A stretch of 64,000 nt of DNA, taken from the NCBI RefSeq assembly GCF_945952055.1, contig NZ_CAMFHB010000021.1:36607-100606 (forward strand). Direction: 5' to 3'. Under the pieces are notes generated by a model. That model saw only the letters and a list, made by a program, of their open reading frames with translations, was not told the DNA's origin and made no database searches. A program made the position numbers and the translations under genes. Shown piece by piece: positions 51,473-62,933 of the stretch (its first letter is position 1; every line of letters starts with the position of its first letter). The DNA is from an uncultured Alsobacter sp. GTDB lineage: Bacteria; Pseudomonadota; Alphaproteobacteria; Rhizobiales; Beijerinckiaceae.

Positions 51473-52675
51473 ATGACCGCGGTGGCTGCCACCGACGACC
51501 GGCTCGCCCGCCGCAACGCCCTCATCCTCGCCGCCGCCACCGCGCTGGCCGGGGCCAACGCGACCGTCATCTTCGCGACGGGCGCCATCCTGGGCTCGAT
51601 GTTGGCGCCGAACCCGGCGCTCGCCACGCTGCCCGTCTCCGTCTTCGTGGTGGGCATGGCGACGGCGACGTTGCCGGTCGGCCTCATCGCCCGGCGGTTC
51701 GGCCGCAAGGCGGCCTTCCAGTTCGGCACGCTGTGCGGCGCCATGGCGGGCGCCTTCGGCTGCCTGGCCACCATGAGCTCGTCCTTCGCGCTGTTCTGCG
51801 TGGCCACCTTCTTCGGCGGCCTCTATGCCGCCGTCGCCCAGTCCTACCGGTTCGCGGCCGCCGACACCGCGAGCGAGGGCTTCAAGGCCAAGGCCATCTC
51901 CTGGACGCTCACCGGCGGCGTCCTGGCGGGCTTCCTCGGTCCACAGCTCGTCCAGCACACCATGGGCATGTGGGCGCCCTACACCTTCGCCTTCACCTAC
52001 CTGTCACAGGCCGCGGTGGCGATCGTCGCCCTCGTCGTCGTCTCGCAGGTGGACATTCCGCACCGGGCCGCGACCGTGCAGCGGGCGGGTCGACCCCTGG
52101 CCCAGATCGTCGCCCAGCCCGCCTTCATCGCCGCCGCGGCCTGCGGCGTCGTGAGCTACATGCTCATGAACCTCGTGATGACCTCGGCGCCGCTCGCGAT
52201 GAAGCTGTGCGGGCACGACATCTCGGACTCCAACCTCGCCATCCAGTGGCACGTGGTGGCGATGTACGGGCCGGGCTTCTTCACCGGCACCCTGATCAAC
52301 CGGTTCGGCGCCCCGCGCGTGATCGTCGCCGGGCTGCTGCTGACCGGCCTGTGCGGCGTGGTCGACCTCATGGGCACCGGGGTCTGGTACTTCTGGATCG
52401 GCCTCGTGCTGCTCGGCATCGGCTGGAACTTCGGCTTCATCGGGGCGTCGGCGCTGGTCGCGCAGACGGCTGCTCCGGCCGAGCGGACGCGGGTCCAGTC
52501 GGTCAACGACTTCCTGGTCTTCGGGACCATGGCGGTCGGCTCGTTCTCCTCCGGCCAGATCCTCACCTACTACGGCTGGGACATGGTCAACTACGTCGTG
52601 TTCCCCTTCGTCTTCGTGGCGCTCCTGGCGCTCATCTGGTTTGCGAGCCGAAAGACCGATCCACTGCCGGTTTGA
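51473..52675 (+). CDS. Major facilitator superfamily transporter
   Basis: Twelve-helix membrane transporter of 400 aa. The motif between helices 2 and 3 is recognisable as GLIARRFGRKAAFQFGTLCG. Duplicated six-helix halves are separated by a hydrophilic loop around residues 190-210. The substrate cannot be inferred from sequence. It begins 10 bases after thiL, so it shares that transcript; such an MFS gene next to thiL appears in related genomes, but a role in thiamine uptake is only a guess. Confidence 0.87.
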   Translation: MTAVAATDDRLARRNALILAAATALAGANATVIFATGAILGSMLAPNPALATLPVSVFVVGMATATLPVGLIARRFGRKAAFQFGTLCGAMAGAFGCLATMSSSFALFCVATFFGGLYAAVAQSYRFAAADTASEGFKAKAISWTLTGGVLAGFLGPQLVQHTMGMWAPYTFAFTYLSQAAVAIVALVVVSQVDIPHRAATVQRAGRPLAQIVAQPAFIAAAACGVVSYMLMNLVMTSAPLAMKLCGHDISDSNLAIQWHVVAMYGPGFFTGTLINRFGAPRVIVAGLLLTGLCGVVDLMGTGVWYFWIGLVLLGIGWNFGFIGASALVAQTAAPAERTRVQSVNDFLVFGTMAVGSFSSGQILTYYGWDMVNYVVFPFVFVALLALIWFASRKTDPLPV

Positions 52676-52862
52676 GCGTGGTGCAACTCCGCCATTCCGC
52701 GAATTTCGCACCGTTTTCCTGCGTATTGTGAAAGTCCCGTTTGCGTCCGGCGCTCAAGTTTGGCACTCCTGTCGGGGCCTCGAAGAGGGCTTGAGTGAGA
52801 ATGAGTATGACGTGGCGGTCCGGGGCTGGACCGACGCGGACTGACTTGGACAGGGACGGAAC

Positions 52863-55016
52863 ATGATCTGGCTGATAATTTTGGGCGGACTGCTGTCCGT
52901 CGCCTATGGCGCCTGGGCCATCGCGGACGTGAACAGCCGCGACGCCGGCACGCAGCGCATGCAGGAGATCGCCGCGGCGATTCGTGAAGGCGCGCAGGCC
53001 TACCTGAAGCGGCAGTACATCACGATCTCGATCGTGGGCGTCGTGCTCTTCGTCGTCATCGCGCTGCTGCTCGGCATCACCGTCGCCATCGGCTTCCTGA
53101 TCGGCGCCGTGCTCTCCGGCGTCGCCGGCTTCATCGGCATGAACGTCTCGGTCCGCGCCAACGTGCGCACGGCCCAGGCCGCGGCCCAGTCGCTGGCCGC
53201 CGGCCTCGACGTCGCCTTCAAGGCGGGTGCGGTCACCGGCATGCTGGTCGCCGGCCTCGCGCTCCTGGGCGTCGCCGTCTACTACTGGGTCCTCACCGGT
53301 CCGCTGGGCCTGGCTCCCGCCAGCCGCGGCGTCATTGACGCCCTCGTGGCGCTCGGCTTCGGCGCCTCGCTCATCTCCATCTTCGCCCGTCTGGGCGGCG
53401 GCATCTTCACCAAGGGTGCCGACGTCGGCGCCGACCTCGTCGGCAAGGTCGAGGCGGGCATCCCCGAGGACGATCCGCGCAACCCGGCCACGATCGCCGA
53501 CAACGTCGGCGACAACGTGGGCGACTGCGCCGGCATGGCCGCCGACCTCTTCGAGACCTACGCGGTGACCGTCGTCGCCACCATGGTTCTCGCCGCCATC
53601 TTCTTCGGCGGCCAGGCGGTCCTCGCCTCGGCGATGCTCTATCCGCTCGCCATCTGCTCGGTCTGCATCCTGACCTCGATCGTCGGCACCTTCTTCGTGA
53701 AGCTGGGCGCCAACAACTCGATCATGGGCGCGCTCTACAAGGGCCTGTGGGCCTCCTCGCTCCTGTCGGTCGTGGGTCTGGGTCTCGCCACCTGGGCCAC
53801 CGTCGGCTTCGGCACGGTGGGCACGGCCAACGGCGTCACGATCACCGGCTCGGCGCTGTTCATCTGCGGCATCATCGGCCTCGTGGTCACCGGCCTGATC
53901 GTGTGGATCACCGAGTACTACACCGGCACGGGCAAGCGCCCGGTCGTGTCGATCGCCCAGGCCTCGGTCACCGGCCACGGCACCAACGTCATCCAGGGCC
54001 TCGCGGTCTCGCTGGAGTCGACGGCGCTCCCGGCCATCGTGATCGTCGCGGGCATCATCTCCACCTTCCAGCTCGCGGGCCTGTTCGGCACGGCCATCGC
54101 CGTGACGACCATGCTGGGCCTCGCCGGCATGATCGTGGCGCTCGACGCCTTCGGCCCGGTCACCGACAACGCCGGCGGCATCGCCGAAATGGCGGGCCTG
54201 CCCAAGGAAGTGCGCCACTCGACCGACGCGCTCGACGCGGTGGGCAACACCACGAAGGCCGTCACCAAGGGCTACGCGATCGGTTCGGCCGGTCTCGGCG
54301 CACTGGTGCTCTTCGCCGCCTACAGCTACGACCTGCAGTACTTCTCGGCCGAGGCCAACAAGGCCGGCTCGACGCTCTACCCGTACTTCAAGGGCATGGG
54401 GCAGGTCTCCTTCGACCTCTCCAACCCCTACGTCGTCGCGGGCCTGATCTTCGGCGGCCTGATCCCCTACCTCTTCGGCGGCATCGCCATGACGGCCGTC
54501 GGCCGCGCGGCGGGCTCCGTGGTGGAAGAGGTGCGTCGCCAGTTCAAGGAAATGCCCGGCATCATGCAGGGCACGCAGCGTCCGGACTACGGTCGCGCCG
54601 TGGACATGCTCACCAAGGCCGCGATCAAGGAGATGATCATCCCGTCGCTCCTGCCGGTGCTGGCCCCGCTCGTCGCCTATTTCGGCGTGCTGGCCATCTC
54701 GGGCTCGAAGGCCTCGGCCTTCGCGGCGCTGGGCGCCTCGCTGCTCGGCGTGATCGTCAACGGCCTCTTCGTCGCCATCTCGATGACCTCGGGCGGCGGC
54801 GCGTGGGACAACGCCAAGAAGTCCTTCGAGGACGGCTTCGTCGACAAGGACGGCGTGAAGCACCTGAAGGGCTCCGAGGCCCACAAGGCCTCGGTCACGG
54901 GCGACACCGTCGGCGACCCCTACAAGGACACCGCCGGCCCGGCCGTGAACCCGGCGATCAAGATCACCAACATCGTCGCGCTGCTCCTCCTCGCCGTGCT
55001 CGCGCACGCCGGCTGA
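52863..55016 (+). CDS. hppA: Membrane-bound proton-pumping pyrophosphatase
   Basis: Couples hydrolysis of pyrophosphate to proton export. It has 717 aa and about 16 transmembrane helices. The substrate site is [20 protein letters not shown] followed by [20 protein letters not shown]; further acidic motifs are [18 protein letters not shown] and the C-terminal [20 protein letters not shown]. The lysine in [10 protein letters not shown] marks the potassium-independent subtype (the potassium-dependent one has Ala there), as in Rhodospirillum. The 187-base leader separates it from the MFS gene, and a strong terminator follows. Confidence 0.96.
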   Translation: MIWLIILGGLLSVAYGAWAIADVNSRDAGTQRMQEIAAAIREGAQAYLKRQYITISIVGVVLFVVIALLLGITVAIGFLIGAVLSGVAGFIGMNVSVRANVRTAQAAAQSLAAGLDVAFKAGAVTGMLVAGLALLGVAVYYWVLTGPLGLAPASRGVIDALVALGFGASLISIFARLGGGIFTKGADVGADLVGKVEAGIPEDDPRNPATIADNVGDNVGDCAGMAADLFETYAVTVVATMVLAAIFFGGQAVLASAMLYPLAICSVCILTSIVGTFFVKLGANNSIMGALYKGLWASSLLSVVGLGLATWATVGFGTVGTANGVTITGSALFICGIIGLVVTGLIVWITEYYTGTGKRPVVSIAQASVTGHGTNVIQGLAVSLESTALPAIVIVAGIISTFQLAGLFGTAIAVTTMLGLAGMIVALDAFGPVTDNAGGIAEMAGLPKEVRHSTDALDAVGNTTKAVTKGYAIGSAGLGALVLFAAYSYDLQYFSAEANKAGSTLYPYFKGMGQVSFDLSNPYVVAGLIFGGLIPYLFGGIAMTAVGRAAGSVVEEVRRQFKEMPGIMQGTQRPDYGRAVDMLTKAAIKEMIIPSLLPVLAPLVAYFGVLAISGSKASAFAALGASLLGVIVNGLFVAISMTSGGGAWDNAKKSFEDGFVDKDGVKHLKGSEAHKASVTGDTVGDPYKDTAGPAVNPAIKITNIVALLLLAVLAHAG

Positions 55017-55037
55017 GCCAGCCTGACAGTTGAAACG

Positions 55038-55070
55038 AAAGGGCCCGCGGGTGACCGCGGGCCCTTTTTC
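55038..55070 (+). terminator. Rho-independent terminator after hppA
   Basis: GGGCCCGCGG (55041-55050), loop GTGA, CCGCGGGCCC (55055-55064), then TTTTT. A perfect 10-base stem; AAA before the stem pairs with the T-run, so it could also work for the convergent trpE transcript. Confidence 0.93.
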
Positions 55071-55110
55071 GTTCGTCTTCAAGGGATGCGTAGTGGCCGC
55101 CACCTCTCCG

Positions 55111-55201
55111 CGTCATGCCCGGGCTTGGCCCGGGCATCCACGACTTGAACCCTCAACAGCCGCAAAGTCGTGGATGGCCGGGCCAAGCCCGGCCAGGACG
55201 G
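55111..55201. repeat. Family A palindromic repeat, inverted pair
   Basis: Left arm 55111-55149 (CGTCATGCCCGGGCTTGGCC then CGGGCATCCACGACTTGAA), right arm 55162-55201 (GCAAAGTCGTGGATGGCCGG then GCCAAGCCCGGCCAGGACGG). Between the convergent ends of hppA and trpE, just after the hppA terminator. Confidence 0.88.
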
Positions 55202-55247
55202 CTGAGAGGCCGCAGGCAAACCCAGACGTTCAGATGAGTGCCGCGCT

Positions 55248-56771
55248 CTACTGCCCGCGCCGCGCGCTCGACGAAAAGCGCACCGCCTCCTCGGCGGCGC
55301 GGAACAGGGCCTTGGCCTTGTTGATGCATTCCTGCTGCTCGGAGGCGGGATCGCTGTCGTGGACGATGCCCGCGCCAGCCTGGACGTACATGCGTCCGTC
55401 CTTCACCACGGCGGTCCGCAGGACGATGCAGGTGTCCATCTCGCCATTGGCGCCGAAATAGCCGATGCAGCCGGCGTAGAGCCCGCGCTTGTCCTTTTCC
55501 AGCTCGTCGATGATCTGCATGGCGCGCACCTTCGGCGCACCGGAGACCGTGCCGGCCGGGAACCCCGCGGCCAGCGCGTCGAGCGCGTCGTGGCGGCGGT
55601 CCAGCACGCCCTCGACGTTGGACACGATGTGCATCACCTGGCTGTAGCGCTCCAGGAAGAAGCTGTCGGTCACCGTGACGGTCCCGATCTCCGAGACACG
55701 CCCGACATCGTTGCGGCCCAGGTCGAGCAGCATCAGGTGCTCGGCGCGTTCCTTCTCGTCGGCCAGGAGCTCGTCGCCGAGCGCCTTGTCCTGCGCCGCC
55801 GTGGCGCCGCGCGGCCGGGTGCCGGCGATCGGGCGGATCGTGACCTTGCCGTCCCGCACCCGGACCAGGATCTCGGGCGAGGAGCAGACCACCTGGTAGC
55901 CGCCGAAGTCGAGGTAGCACAGGAACGGCGCCGGGTTGACGCGGCGCAGCGCCCGGTAGAGCGAGAAGGCGGAGAGGTCGAAGTCGGCCTCGAAACGCTG
56001 CGACAGCACGACCTGGAAGATGTCGCCCGCCCGGATGTACTCCTTGGCGCGCGCCACCATGGCGTGGAACTCGTCCGGCGTGGTGTTGGACACCGTCGGA
56101 CCGGCCGCCGCGTCGGCGGCCTGCTCGCGCGCGCTGGCGGGGAGGGGACCCTCGAGGGCGGCGACGACCGCCTCGACCCTCTCCTGGGCCACGGCGTGGG
56201 CGGCGCTGGCCGGCACGCCCGGCTTCGGCCGCACCGGCGTCAGGACCGCGATCTCGTCCTTCACCGCGTCGAACACCACCATGACCGTGGGGCGCACGAG
56301 CACGGCGTCGGGCACGCCCAGCACGTCGCGGTTCGGCTCGCCGAGCCGTTCCATGTGGCGCACCATGTCGTAGCCGAGATAGCCGAACACGCCCGCCGCC
56401 ATGGGCGGCAGGCCTTCCTCGTCAGGAATGGCGCTTTCCGCCAGTACGGTCCGCAGGGCCGCCAGAGGCGGCTCCGCCATCGGCACGAAGGCGTCGGGAT
56501 CCTGCAGCGCCGTGCGGTTCACCTGCGCCGTCGCGCCCTGGCAGCGAAACACCAGGTCGGGCCGCAAACCGATCATGGAGTAGCGGCCGCGCACCGCGCC
56601 GCCCTCCACCGATTCGAGCAGGAAGGACGGGCCGCCCGCGGCGGCGGCCGCGAGCTTCAGGTAGGCGGAGACGGGCGTCTCCAGATCGCCGACCAGGGTC
56701 GCGCGCACGATCTGGCAGCGACCCGCCTCGTAGGCGGCCGCGAAGGCGTCCAGGGCCGGCGTCAGGACCAT
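55248..56771 (-). CDS. trpE: Anthranilate synthase component I
   Basis: Converts chorismate to anthranilate using ammonia from TrpG. It has 507 aa. The tryptophan feedback site LLES is seen in FLLESVEGGAVRGRYS. The chorismate-binding half includes GDIFQVVLSQRFEAD, RPIAGTRPRGAT, DEKERAEHLMLLDLGRNDVG and FPAGTVSGAPKVRAMQIIDE. ATG 56771 starts four bases after the ppiD stop; a longer frame upstream is within ppiD. No trpG is fused or adjacent. The ppiD-trpE pairing on the strand opposite tpiA-secG-pyrG is widespread in Hyphomicrobiales. Confidence 0.95.
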   Translation of the reverse strand: MVLTPALDAFAAAYEAGRCQIVRATLVGDLETPVSAYLKLAAAAAGGPSFLLESVEGGAVRGRYSMIGLRPDLVFRCQGATAQVNRTALQDPDAFVPMAEPPLAALRTVLAESAIPDEEGLPPMAAGVFGYLGYDMVRHMERLGEPNRDVLGVPDAVLVRPTVMVVFDAVKDEIAVLTPVRPKPGVPASAAHAVAQERVEAVVAALEGPLPASAREQAADAAAGPTVSNTTPDEFHAMVARAKEYIRAGDIFQVVLSQRFEADFDLSAFSLYRALRRVNPAPFLCYLDFGGYQVVCSSPEILVRVRDGKVTIRPIAGTRPRGATAAQDKALGDELLADEKERAEHLMLLDLGRNDVGRVSEIGTVTVTDSFFLERYSQVMHIVSNVEGVLDRRHDALDALAAGFPAGTVSGAPKVRAMQIIDELEKDKRGLYAGCIGYFGANGEMDTCIVLRTAVVKDGRMYVQAGAGIVHDSDPASEQQECINKAKALFRAAEEAVRFSSSARRGQ

Positions 56772-56775
56772 GGCG

Positions 56776-58677
56776 TCAGCTGCCGCCGCCGACCGCCTGC
56801 CGCATCGCGGCATCGTTCACGGTCACGCCGAGGTCGTTCTGCACCTGCGCCACGTAGGCGTTGAGGAGGTCGTCCCCGAGCGCGACGCGGATCTGGTCCT
56901 CGAGCTGCACGGTCTGCTGCTGCGTCGAGATGATCGGCGGCACCTCGGCGCCGGTCACCTTCAGCACCACGCGGTCGAGCGGCGTGGCACCCACGGCCGA
57001 AGCCGTGCTGCCGACCGCCGTGGCGAAGGTCTGCGACACGGCCGCCGCCGGCAGGCCGCCGTCGGCCCCCTGGCGCTTCACGCCGTTCGCGGTCTTCACC
57101 TCGACGCCGAGTTCGCCCGCGGCCGCGGCCAGGGTCGCGCCGGCATTGACCTTCTTGACCACCTCGGCGGCCTTGTCGGCCACGCGGTTGGCGATCTCGT
57201 CGTCACGCCACTGGCGCTCGACCTCGGCCTTCACCTCGTCCAGCGTGCGATCGCGGGGCTGCTCGATGCCGGTGACCTCGAACCACACCCAGCCACCGTC
57301 CTTGGTGCTGATGGCCTCGTTGTCGGCGCCGATGTCGGAGGCGAAGATGGCGCGCAGCACCTGGTCGCGGTCGGGGAGGGCGACCGGCTTCTCGGCCTTG
57401 TCGCGGCCGGCACGGTCGAGGCCGTCGATGGCACGCAGGGGCAGCTTCACCTCCTTGGCGATCTCGGCCAGGGGGCGGGCGGACGCGCGCTGGTCCTCGA
57501 TCTTGTCGTGCAGGTCCTGCACCGCGTCCCGGGCGCGGGTGGACGCGAGCTGGGCCCGGATCTCGTCGGCGACGCTCTCGAAGCTCTTCACGCTCTCGGG
57601 CTGCACGTCCCCGACCTCGGCGATGACGCCGCCGAACCGACCCTCGATGGGGTCGCTGACGCTGTTGGCCTTGAGCGCGAACGCGGCCTCGGCGACCTTA
57701 GGGTCGATGATGGCGTCGCGCGTCACCAGGCCGAGATCGGTGTCGGCCGCCTTGAGACCACGCTCGTCGGCGATGGACTGGAACGTAGCGCCGGCCTTGA
57801 TCTTGTCGGACGCGGCCTTGGCCTCGGCGAGGGTCGGGAAGACGATCTGGCGGACGACGCGGCGCTCGGGCTGGCCGTAGCGCTCCTTCGTCCGCTCGTA
57901 GGTGGCGCGGGCGTCCGCCTCGCTGATCTCCTGGGGCTTGGCGACGTCCGCCGCCGTCAGCACCATGAGGTTGACCTTGCGGTACTCGGGGGCCCGGAAG
58001 CCCGCCTTGCGCTGCTCGAAGAAGGCCTTGAGCTTGGCCTCGTCCGGCTTGCCGGGGTCGCCCGCCTTGTCGGCGCCGATCACGATGTACTCCACCGACC
58101 GCGTCTCGTTCTGGAAGCGGTGCACCGCGTCGCGCAGGGCGAGGGGGGCCGGCATGGCGCCGGCGACCGCCTCGGCCAGCTGCTGGCGCAGGTAGACGGC
58201 GCGCTGGGCCCGGACGAAGCCCTGCTCGGTGAAGCCGCTGGCGCGCACCAGTTCGTTGAAGCGGTTGCGGTCGAACTGGCCGTTCGAGCCCTTGAAGTTC
58301 TGGTCCTCGACGATCGCCTTGGCGATGGCCTCGTCGGAGATGGCGAGGCGCAGGTCGCGGACGCGCTGGTCGAGGGCGGCCTCGGTGATCAGCTTGGAGA
58401 GCACCTGCTGCTCGAGACCCAGCGCGCGGGCCTCGTCGTTGGTGATCGGCCGACGCACCCGCCGCGACAGGCTCTGCAGCTCGTTCTGGTAGGCATCGCG
58501 ATAGGTCTGGACGGCGATCTCGGAGGACCCGACCTTCGCCACCGTCTGGTGGCCCACGTTGCGGATCATGTCCGCCACGCCCCAGATGCCGAAGCTCAGG
58601 ATCAGGAAGCCGAAAAGGATCGCGACGACGATGCGTCCGACCAGCGTTTGTCCTGCCCTGCGCAGTCCGTCCATCAT
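56776..58677 (-). CDS. ppiD: Periplasmic peptidyl-prolyl isomerase (PpiD/SurA-like)
   Basis: Membrane-anchored folding factor for outer-membrane and periplasmic proteins. It has 633 aa. One N-terminal transmembrane helix (IVVAILFGFLILSFGIWGVA) is followed by a SurA_N-like chaperone region, a parvulin domain around residues 255-355 (QIVFPTLAEAKAASDKIKAG to VIAEVGDVQPESVKSFESVA) that looks degenerate, and a second helical chaperone part. Two ATG codons stand at the start. It is divergent from tpiA across 379 bases that carry repeats, and leads into trpE. In relatives it is annotated as a SurA N-terminal domain protein. Confidence 0.9.
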   Translation of the reverse strand: MMDGLRRAGQTLVGRIVVAILFGFLILSFGIWGVADMIRNVGHQTVAKVGSSEIAVQTYRDAYQNELQSLSRRVRRPITNDEARALGLEQQVLSKLITEAALDQRVRDLRLAISDEAIAKAIVEDQNFKGSNGQFDRNRFNELVRASGFTEQGFVRAQRAVYLRQQLAEAVAGAMPAPLALRDAVHRFQNETRSVEYIVIGADKAGDPGKPDEAKLKAFFEQRKAGFRAPEYRKVNLMVLTAADVAKPQEISEADARATYERTKERYGQPERRVVRQIVFPTLAEAKAASDKIKAGATFQSIADERGLKAADTDLGLVTRDAIIDPKVAEAAFALKANSVSDPIEGRFGGVIAEVGDVQPESVKSFESVADEIRAQLASTRARDAVQDLHDKIEDQRASARPLAEIAKEVKLPLRAIDGLDRAGRDKAEKPVALPDRDQVLRAIFASDIGADNEAISTKDGGWVWFEVTGIEQPRDRTLDEVKAEVERQWRDDEIANRVADKAAEVVKKVNAGATLAAAAGELGVEVKTANGVKRQGADGGLPAAAVSQTFATAVGSTASAVGATPLDRVVLKVTGAEVPPIISTQQQTVQLEDQIRVALGDDLLNAYVAQVQNDLGVTVNDAAMRQAVGGGS

Positions 58678-58797
58678 GATGTGCCGTCCAGTGTGCCTGT
58701 CACGCGGTCAATGCCGAAAGCCCGCGCGGGCGGGCAAAAGGCCGCGCATCATAGGGATGGGCCTTCTGCGCCGCAACAAGGGTGCGCAGCGCCCGAA

Positions 58798-58843
58798 TGC
58801 GTCCTTCGGCACGCCCGCAGGGGAGGCTGCTCGGAACGAGGAC
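58798..58843 (+). repeat. Family B repeat copy
   Basis: TGCGTCCTTCGGCACGCCCG then CAGGGGAGGCTGCTCGGAAC and GAGGACG. The 5' end is identical to the 28371 copy for ten bases and the hairpin core differs. It lies in the ppiD/tpiA divergent region. Confidence 0.6.
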
Positions 58844-58886
58844 GTGCGCATCGATGGTCTTTCAGCCGGCCTCGCTCTCCCCGTCA

Positions 58887-58923
58887 GTCGTGGGTCCCCG
58901 GGCCAGGCCCGGGGATGACGGCC
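58887..58923. repeat. Family A repeat, single arm
   Basis: GTCGTGGGTCCCCGGGCCAG then GCCCGGGGATGACGGCC, a variant right arm with no partner arm visible. It is the only full-length family A element located between divergent genes. Confidence 0.65.
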
Positions 58924-59056
58924 GAAAGGTCGGTTCGAACTGGACGGCCATTCCTCGCACGACGTCCAGACGCACCGTGCCGAGCCGGTTCGCCCGCTTC
59001 CCGCCTCACCCCGGCTCTGCTAACAGCAGCACACGCTCATCCAGGGAGAACACGCC

Positions 59057-59818
59057 ATGCCCGCCGTCCGCCGCCCGCTCGTCGCCGGAAACTGGAAGAT
59101 GAACGGCTCCCGCGCGGCGCTGGCCGAGATCGGCGGCATGGCGCAGGCCTTCGACGCCGGATTGCGGTCCAAGATCGACCTCCTTGTCTGCCCGCCTGTC
59201 CCGCTCCTGTGGGCCGCCGCCAAGGCCGCTCTCGGCACCGGGATCGCGGTCGGCGCGCAGGACTGCCACGCCAGGACCTCGGGTGCGCACACCGGCGACG
59301 TCTCGGCCGAGATGCTGGCCGACGTCGGCGCCACCGCCGTGATCGTGGGGCACTCCGAGCGCCGCGCCGATCACGGCGAGAAGGACCAGGACGTGCGCGC
59401 CAAGGCCGAGGCCGTGCGTCGGGCCGCGCTGACCGCCATCGTCTGCGTCGGCGAGACGCGCGACGAGCGCGAGGCCGGCAAGACGCTCGCCGTCGTCCGC
59501 CGCCAGCTGCGCGGCTCGATTCCCGAGGGCTCCACGGCCGCCGGCCTCGTCGTGGCCTACGAGCCCGTGTGGGCGATCGGAACCGGCCTCACCCCCACCG
59601 TCGCCGACGTGGCGGAAGTCCATGGCATGATCCGCGCCGAACTGCGCAAGCTCGTCGGCAAGGGCGAGTTCGAAGGCGTGCGAATCCTCTACGGCGGCTC
59701 GGTGAAGCCCTCCAACGCGGCCGAGCTGATGGCGGTCGAGAACGTCGACGGCGCGCTGGTCGGCGGCGCGAGCCTCAAGGCCTCCGATTTCATGGGCATC
59801 GCCGGCGTCTACCGCTGA
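59057..59818 (+). CDS. tpiA: Triosephosphate isomerase
   Basis: Interconverts glyceraldehyde 3-phosphate and dihydroxyacetone phosphate. It has 253 aa. Catalytic residues are seen in [11 protein letters not shown] (Lys), [12 protein letters not shown] (His) and [13 protein letters not shown] (Glu with the phosphate-gripping loop). [14 protein letters not shown] closes the phosphate site. The leader sequence has AGGGAG before the ATG. secG begins 136 bases downstream and pyrG after that, the usual tpiA-secG-pyrG order. Confidence 0.96.
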   Translation: MPAVRRPLVAGNWKMNGSRAALAEIGGMAQAFDAGLRSKIDLLVCPPVPLLWAAAKAALGTGIAVGAQDCHARTSGAHTGDVSAEMLADVGATAVIVGHSERRADHGEKDQDVRAKAEAVRRAALTAIVCVGETRDEREAGKTLAVVRRQLRGSIPEGSTAAGLVVAYEPVWAIGTGLTPTVADVAEVHGMIRAELRKLVGKGEFEGVRILYGGSVKPSNAAELMAVENVDGALVGGASLKASDFMGIAGVYR

Positions 59819-59954
59819 ACGGGCCCTGGCGGAACGGCGCGGGCATTCCCATCTTCCCACCGTCGGGGTGGCGTGCTAGACGCCTCACATTCGTACGGCC
59901 GGGGCCGTCGCCCATGGGGCGATGCCGACCCGGCCTTTCCGCTTGGAAGGTGCC

Positions 59955-60329
59955 ATGCAGCAGGTCCTCATCGTCATCCACCTCATCGTGGTGCTCGGCC
60001 TCGTGGGAGTGATCCTCCTGCAGCGGTCCGAGGGCGGCGCGCTCGGGGGCCTGAGCGGCGGCGGCGGCGTGTCGGGCTTCCTGACCGGTCGCGGCCAGGC
60101 CAATGCCCTGACGCGCACCACGGCCATCCTGGGCGCCACCTTCTTCGTCACGAGCATGATCCTGGCCATCCTGGCCGGCGTTCATCGCGAGCCGAAGTCG
60201 ATCCTCGACTCCGCGCCCGGTGCCAGCCAGAGCGCGCCCGCCGCGCCCAGCGGCTCCGGAGGCGTCCTCGACCAGCTCCGCCAGCTGGAGCAGGGAAGCG
60301 GGACACCCGCCCCCGCGCAGCCGAAGTAA
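59955..60329 (+). CDS. secG: Preprotein translocase subunit SecG
   Basis: Small auxiliary subunit of the SecYEG channel. It has 124 aa with two transmembrane helices (VLIVIHLIVVLGLVGVILLQ, and ILGATFFVTSMILAILAGVH) joined by a glycine-rich loop (RSEGGALGGLSGGGGVSGFL), the SecG signature. The Pro/Ala-rich C-terminal tail of about 45 residues is longer than in E. coli and typical for alphaproteobacteria. ATG 59955 has TGGAAGG five bases upstream; the in-frame ATG 33 bases earlier is not favoured. A terminator-like hairpin follows. Confidence 0.92.
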   Translation: MQQVLIVIHLIVVLGLVGVILLQRSEGGALGGLSGGGGVSGFLTGRGQANALTRTTAILGATFFVTSMILAILAGVHREPKSILDSAPGASQSAPAAPSGSGGVLDQLRQLEQGSGTPAPAQPK

Positions 60330-60338
60330 GCGTGAACC

Positions 60339-60368
60339 GAGGGCCGGGCGACCGGCCCTCTCTCGTTG
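60339..60368 (+). terminator. Probable terminator between secG and pyrG
   Basis: GAGGGCCGG, loop GCGA, CCGGCCCTC: a perfect 9-base stem with a GNRA loop, followed by TCTCGTT. The tail is T-rich but interrupted, so termination may be partial. Confidence 0.65.
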
Positions 60369-60454
60369 AGTAGGGACGTCTGGCGGGCAACCCGCCTGGG
60401 GACAACCGGCCGTGCCGTGTGCTCCCCCTCGTCGAATCGCGACCGAAGGCTTAA

Positions 60455-62095
<1,641 letters not shown>

Positions 62096-62216
62096 GCCGA
62101 GCCCAGCCGGCCAACCGCGGACGGGACCGTGAATGTCCCATCCGCGTCCGACCGGATCTCCCCGTCGAGCGACTCCCGCGGCATGCTGCACTGCAGCAGC
62201 GCCGATGGGGAGCGAC

Positions 62217-62702
62217 ATGCGGACAGGGATGGGATGGCTGGTGGCGGCCTTGGCCGTCTTGGGGATGACGCCGGTCTGCGCGCAGACGCGCGTGGAGAAA
62301 TCCCACCTCATCTATGTGGCGCGCCAGCACGACGATGGCCGCCTCACCAACGAAACGCAGGTGCGTTGCGACCTCTCCCTGGGCTGCTCGGTCGAGATCA
62401 GGCTCGGCGAATCCGTCGACAGCGTGCATCTGCGCGTCTTCGCCGAGGATAGCGGAGGCTTCAGCGTGGTGCCCACCGGGGCCGACCACGACGGCAACCT
62501 GGCCATCGGGCGGCGCTGCGACGTCGGCTGGGGCCCGGGGTCGACCGCCGCGGCGCTGGTGCCCGTGAAGCCGCTGCGCGAGGCGCGCGAGGACGAGATC
62601 ACCATGTTCGGGATCGTGGTGCGCGAGGACCTGCCGCCGGTCGCGCAGATCCTGGTGGCGGTCAAGGAGCTCCGGCCGTTCCGGCCCGCCGCGACCCATT
62701 GA
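62217..62702 (+). CDS. Secreted protein of unknown function
   Basis: A 161 aa exported protein. ATG 62217 follows GGGGAGCG and gives a signal peptide (MRTGMGWLVAALAVLGMTPV, cleavage after CAQ at about residue 23). The mature domain has two cysteine pairs possible (VRCDLSLGC near residues 50-57, and GRRCDVGWG near 103) and is otherwise rich in predicted beta strands. I do not recognise the family. The longer upstream frame adds about 28 residues with no signal character. It lies between pyrG and argC on the same strand, with over 100 bases on each side. Confidence 0.65.
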   Translation: MRTGMGWLVAALAVLGMTPVCAQTRVEKSHLIYVARQHDDGRLTNETQVRCDLSLGCSVEIRLGESVDSVHLRVFAEDSGGFSVVPTGADHDGNLAIGRRCDVGWGPGSTAAALVPVKPLREAREDEITMFGIVVREDLPPVAQILVAVKELRPFRPAATH

Positions 62703-62933
62703 GGCCGGCGCCCCACGGGCGAGCGCTTGACAACAGCCGGCGTTTGACCGCAATGCATCGTCCCATGACGCGCGCAACGATCATCGACGGACTGCGACGC
62801 GCGCCCGGGACCCGACGTTCCGCGCGCCGATGACGCGCGTCCGCGCTCCCGGCCCCTGCCGTCCCGTTCCTCGCTTCCCATCTCTCCATTCTGCGCGCGG
62901 CCACGGGCCGCTCCCTTGCGACGAGGTCCTGCC

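Larger units (their letters stand above)
58678..59056. other. 379-base divergent region between ppiD and tpiA
   Basis: It must hold the promoters for both directions and contains a family B copy (58798-58843) and a single family A arm (58887-58923). No small gene or RNA was recognised. Confidence 0.6.

Noticed and set aside
52676..52862. Small ORF in the hppA leader
   Set aside because: The 67-codon frame beginning at 52641 starts inside the MFS gene and has no Shine-Dalgarno or recognisable features.
56770..60012. A 1080-codon open frame on the plus strand
   Set aside because: It runs antisense through ppiD and out of frame through tpiA and secG. It has no family resemblance and reflects the scarcity of stop codons in G/C-rich DNA.
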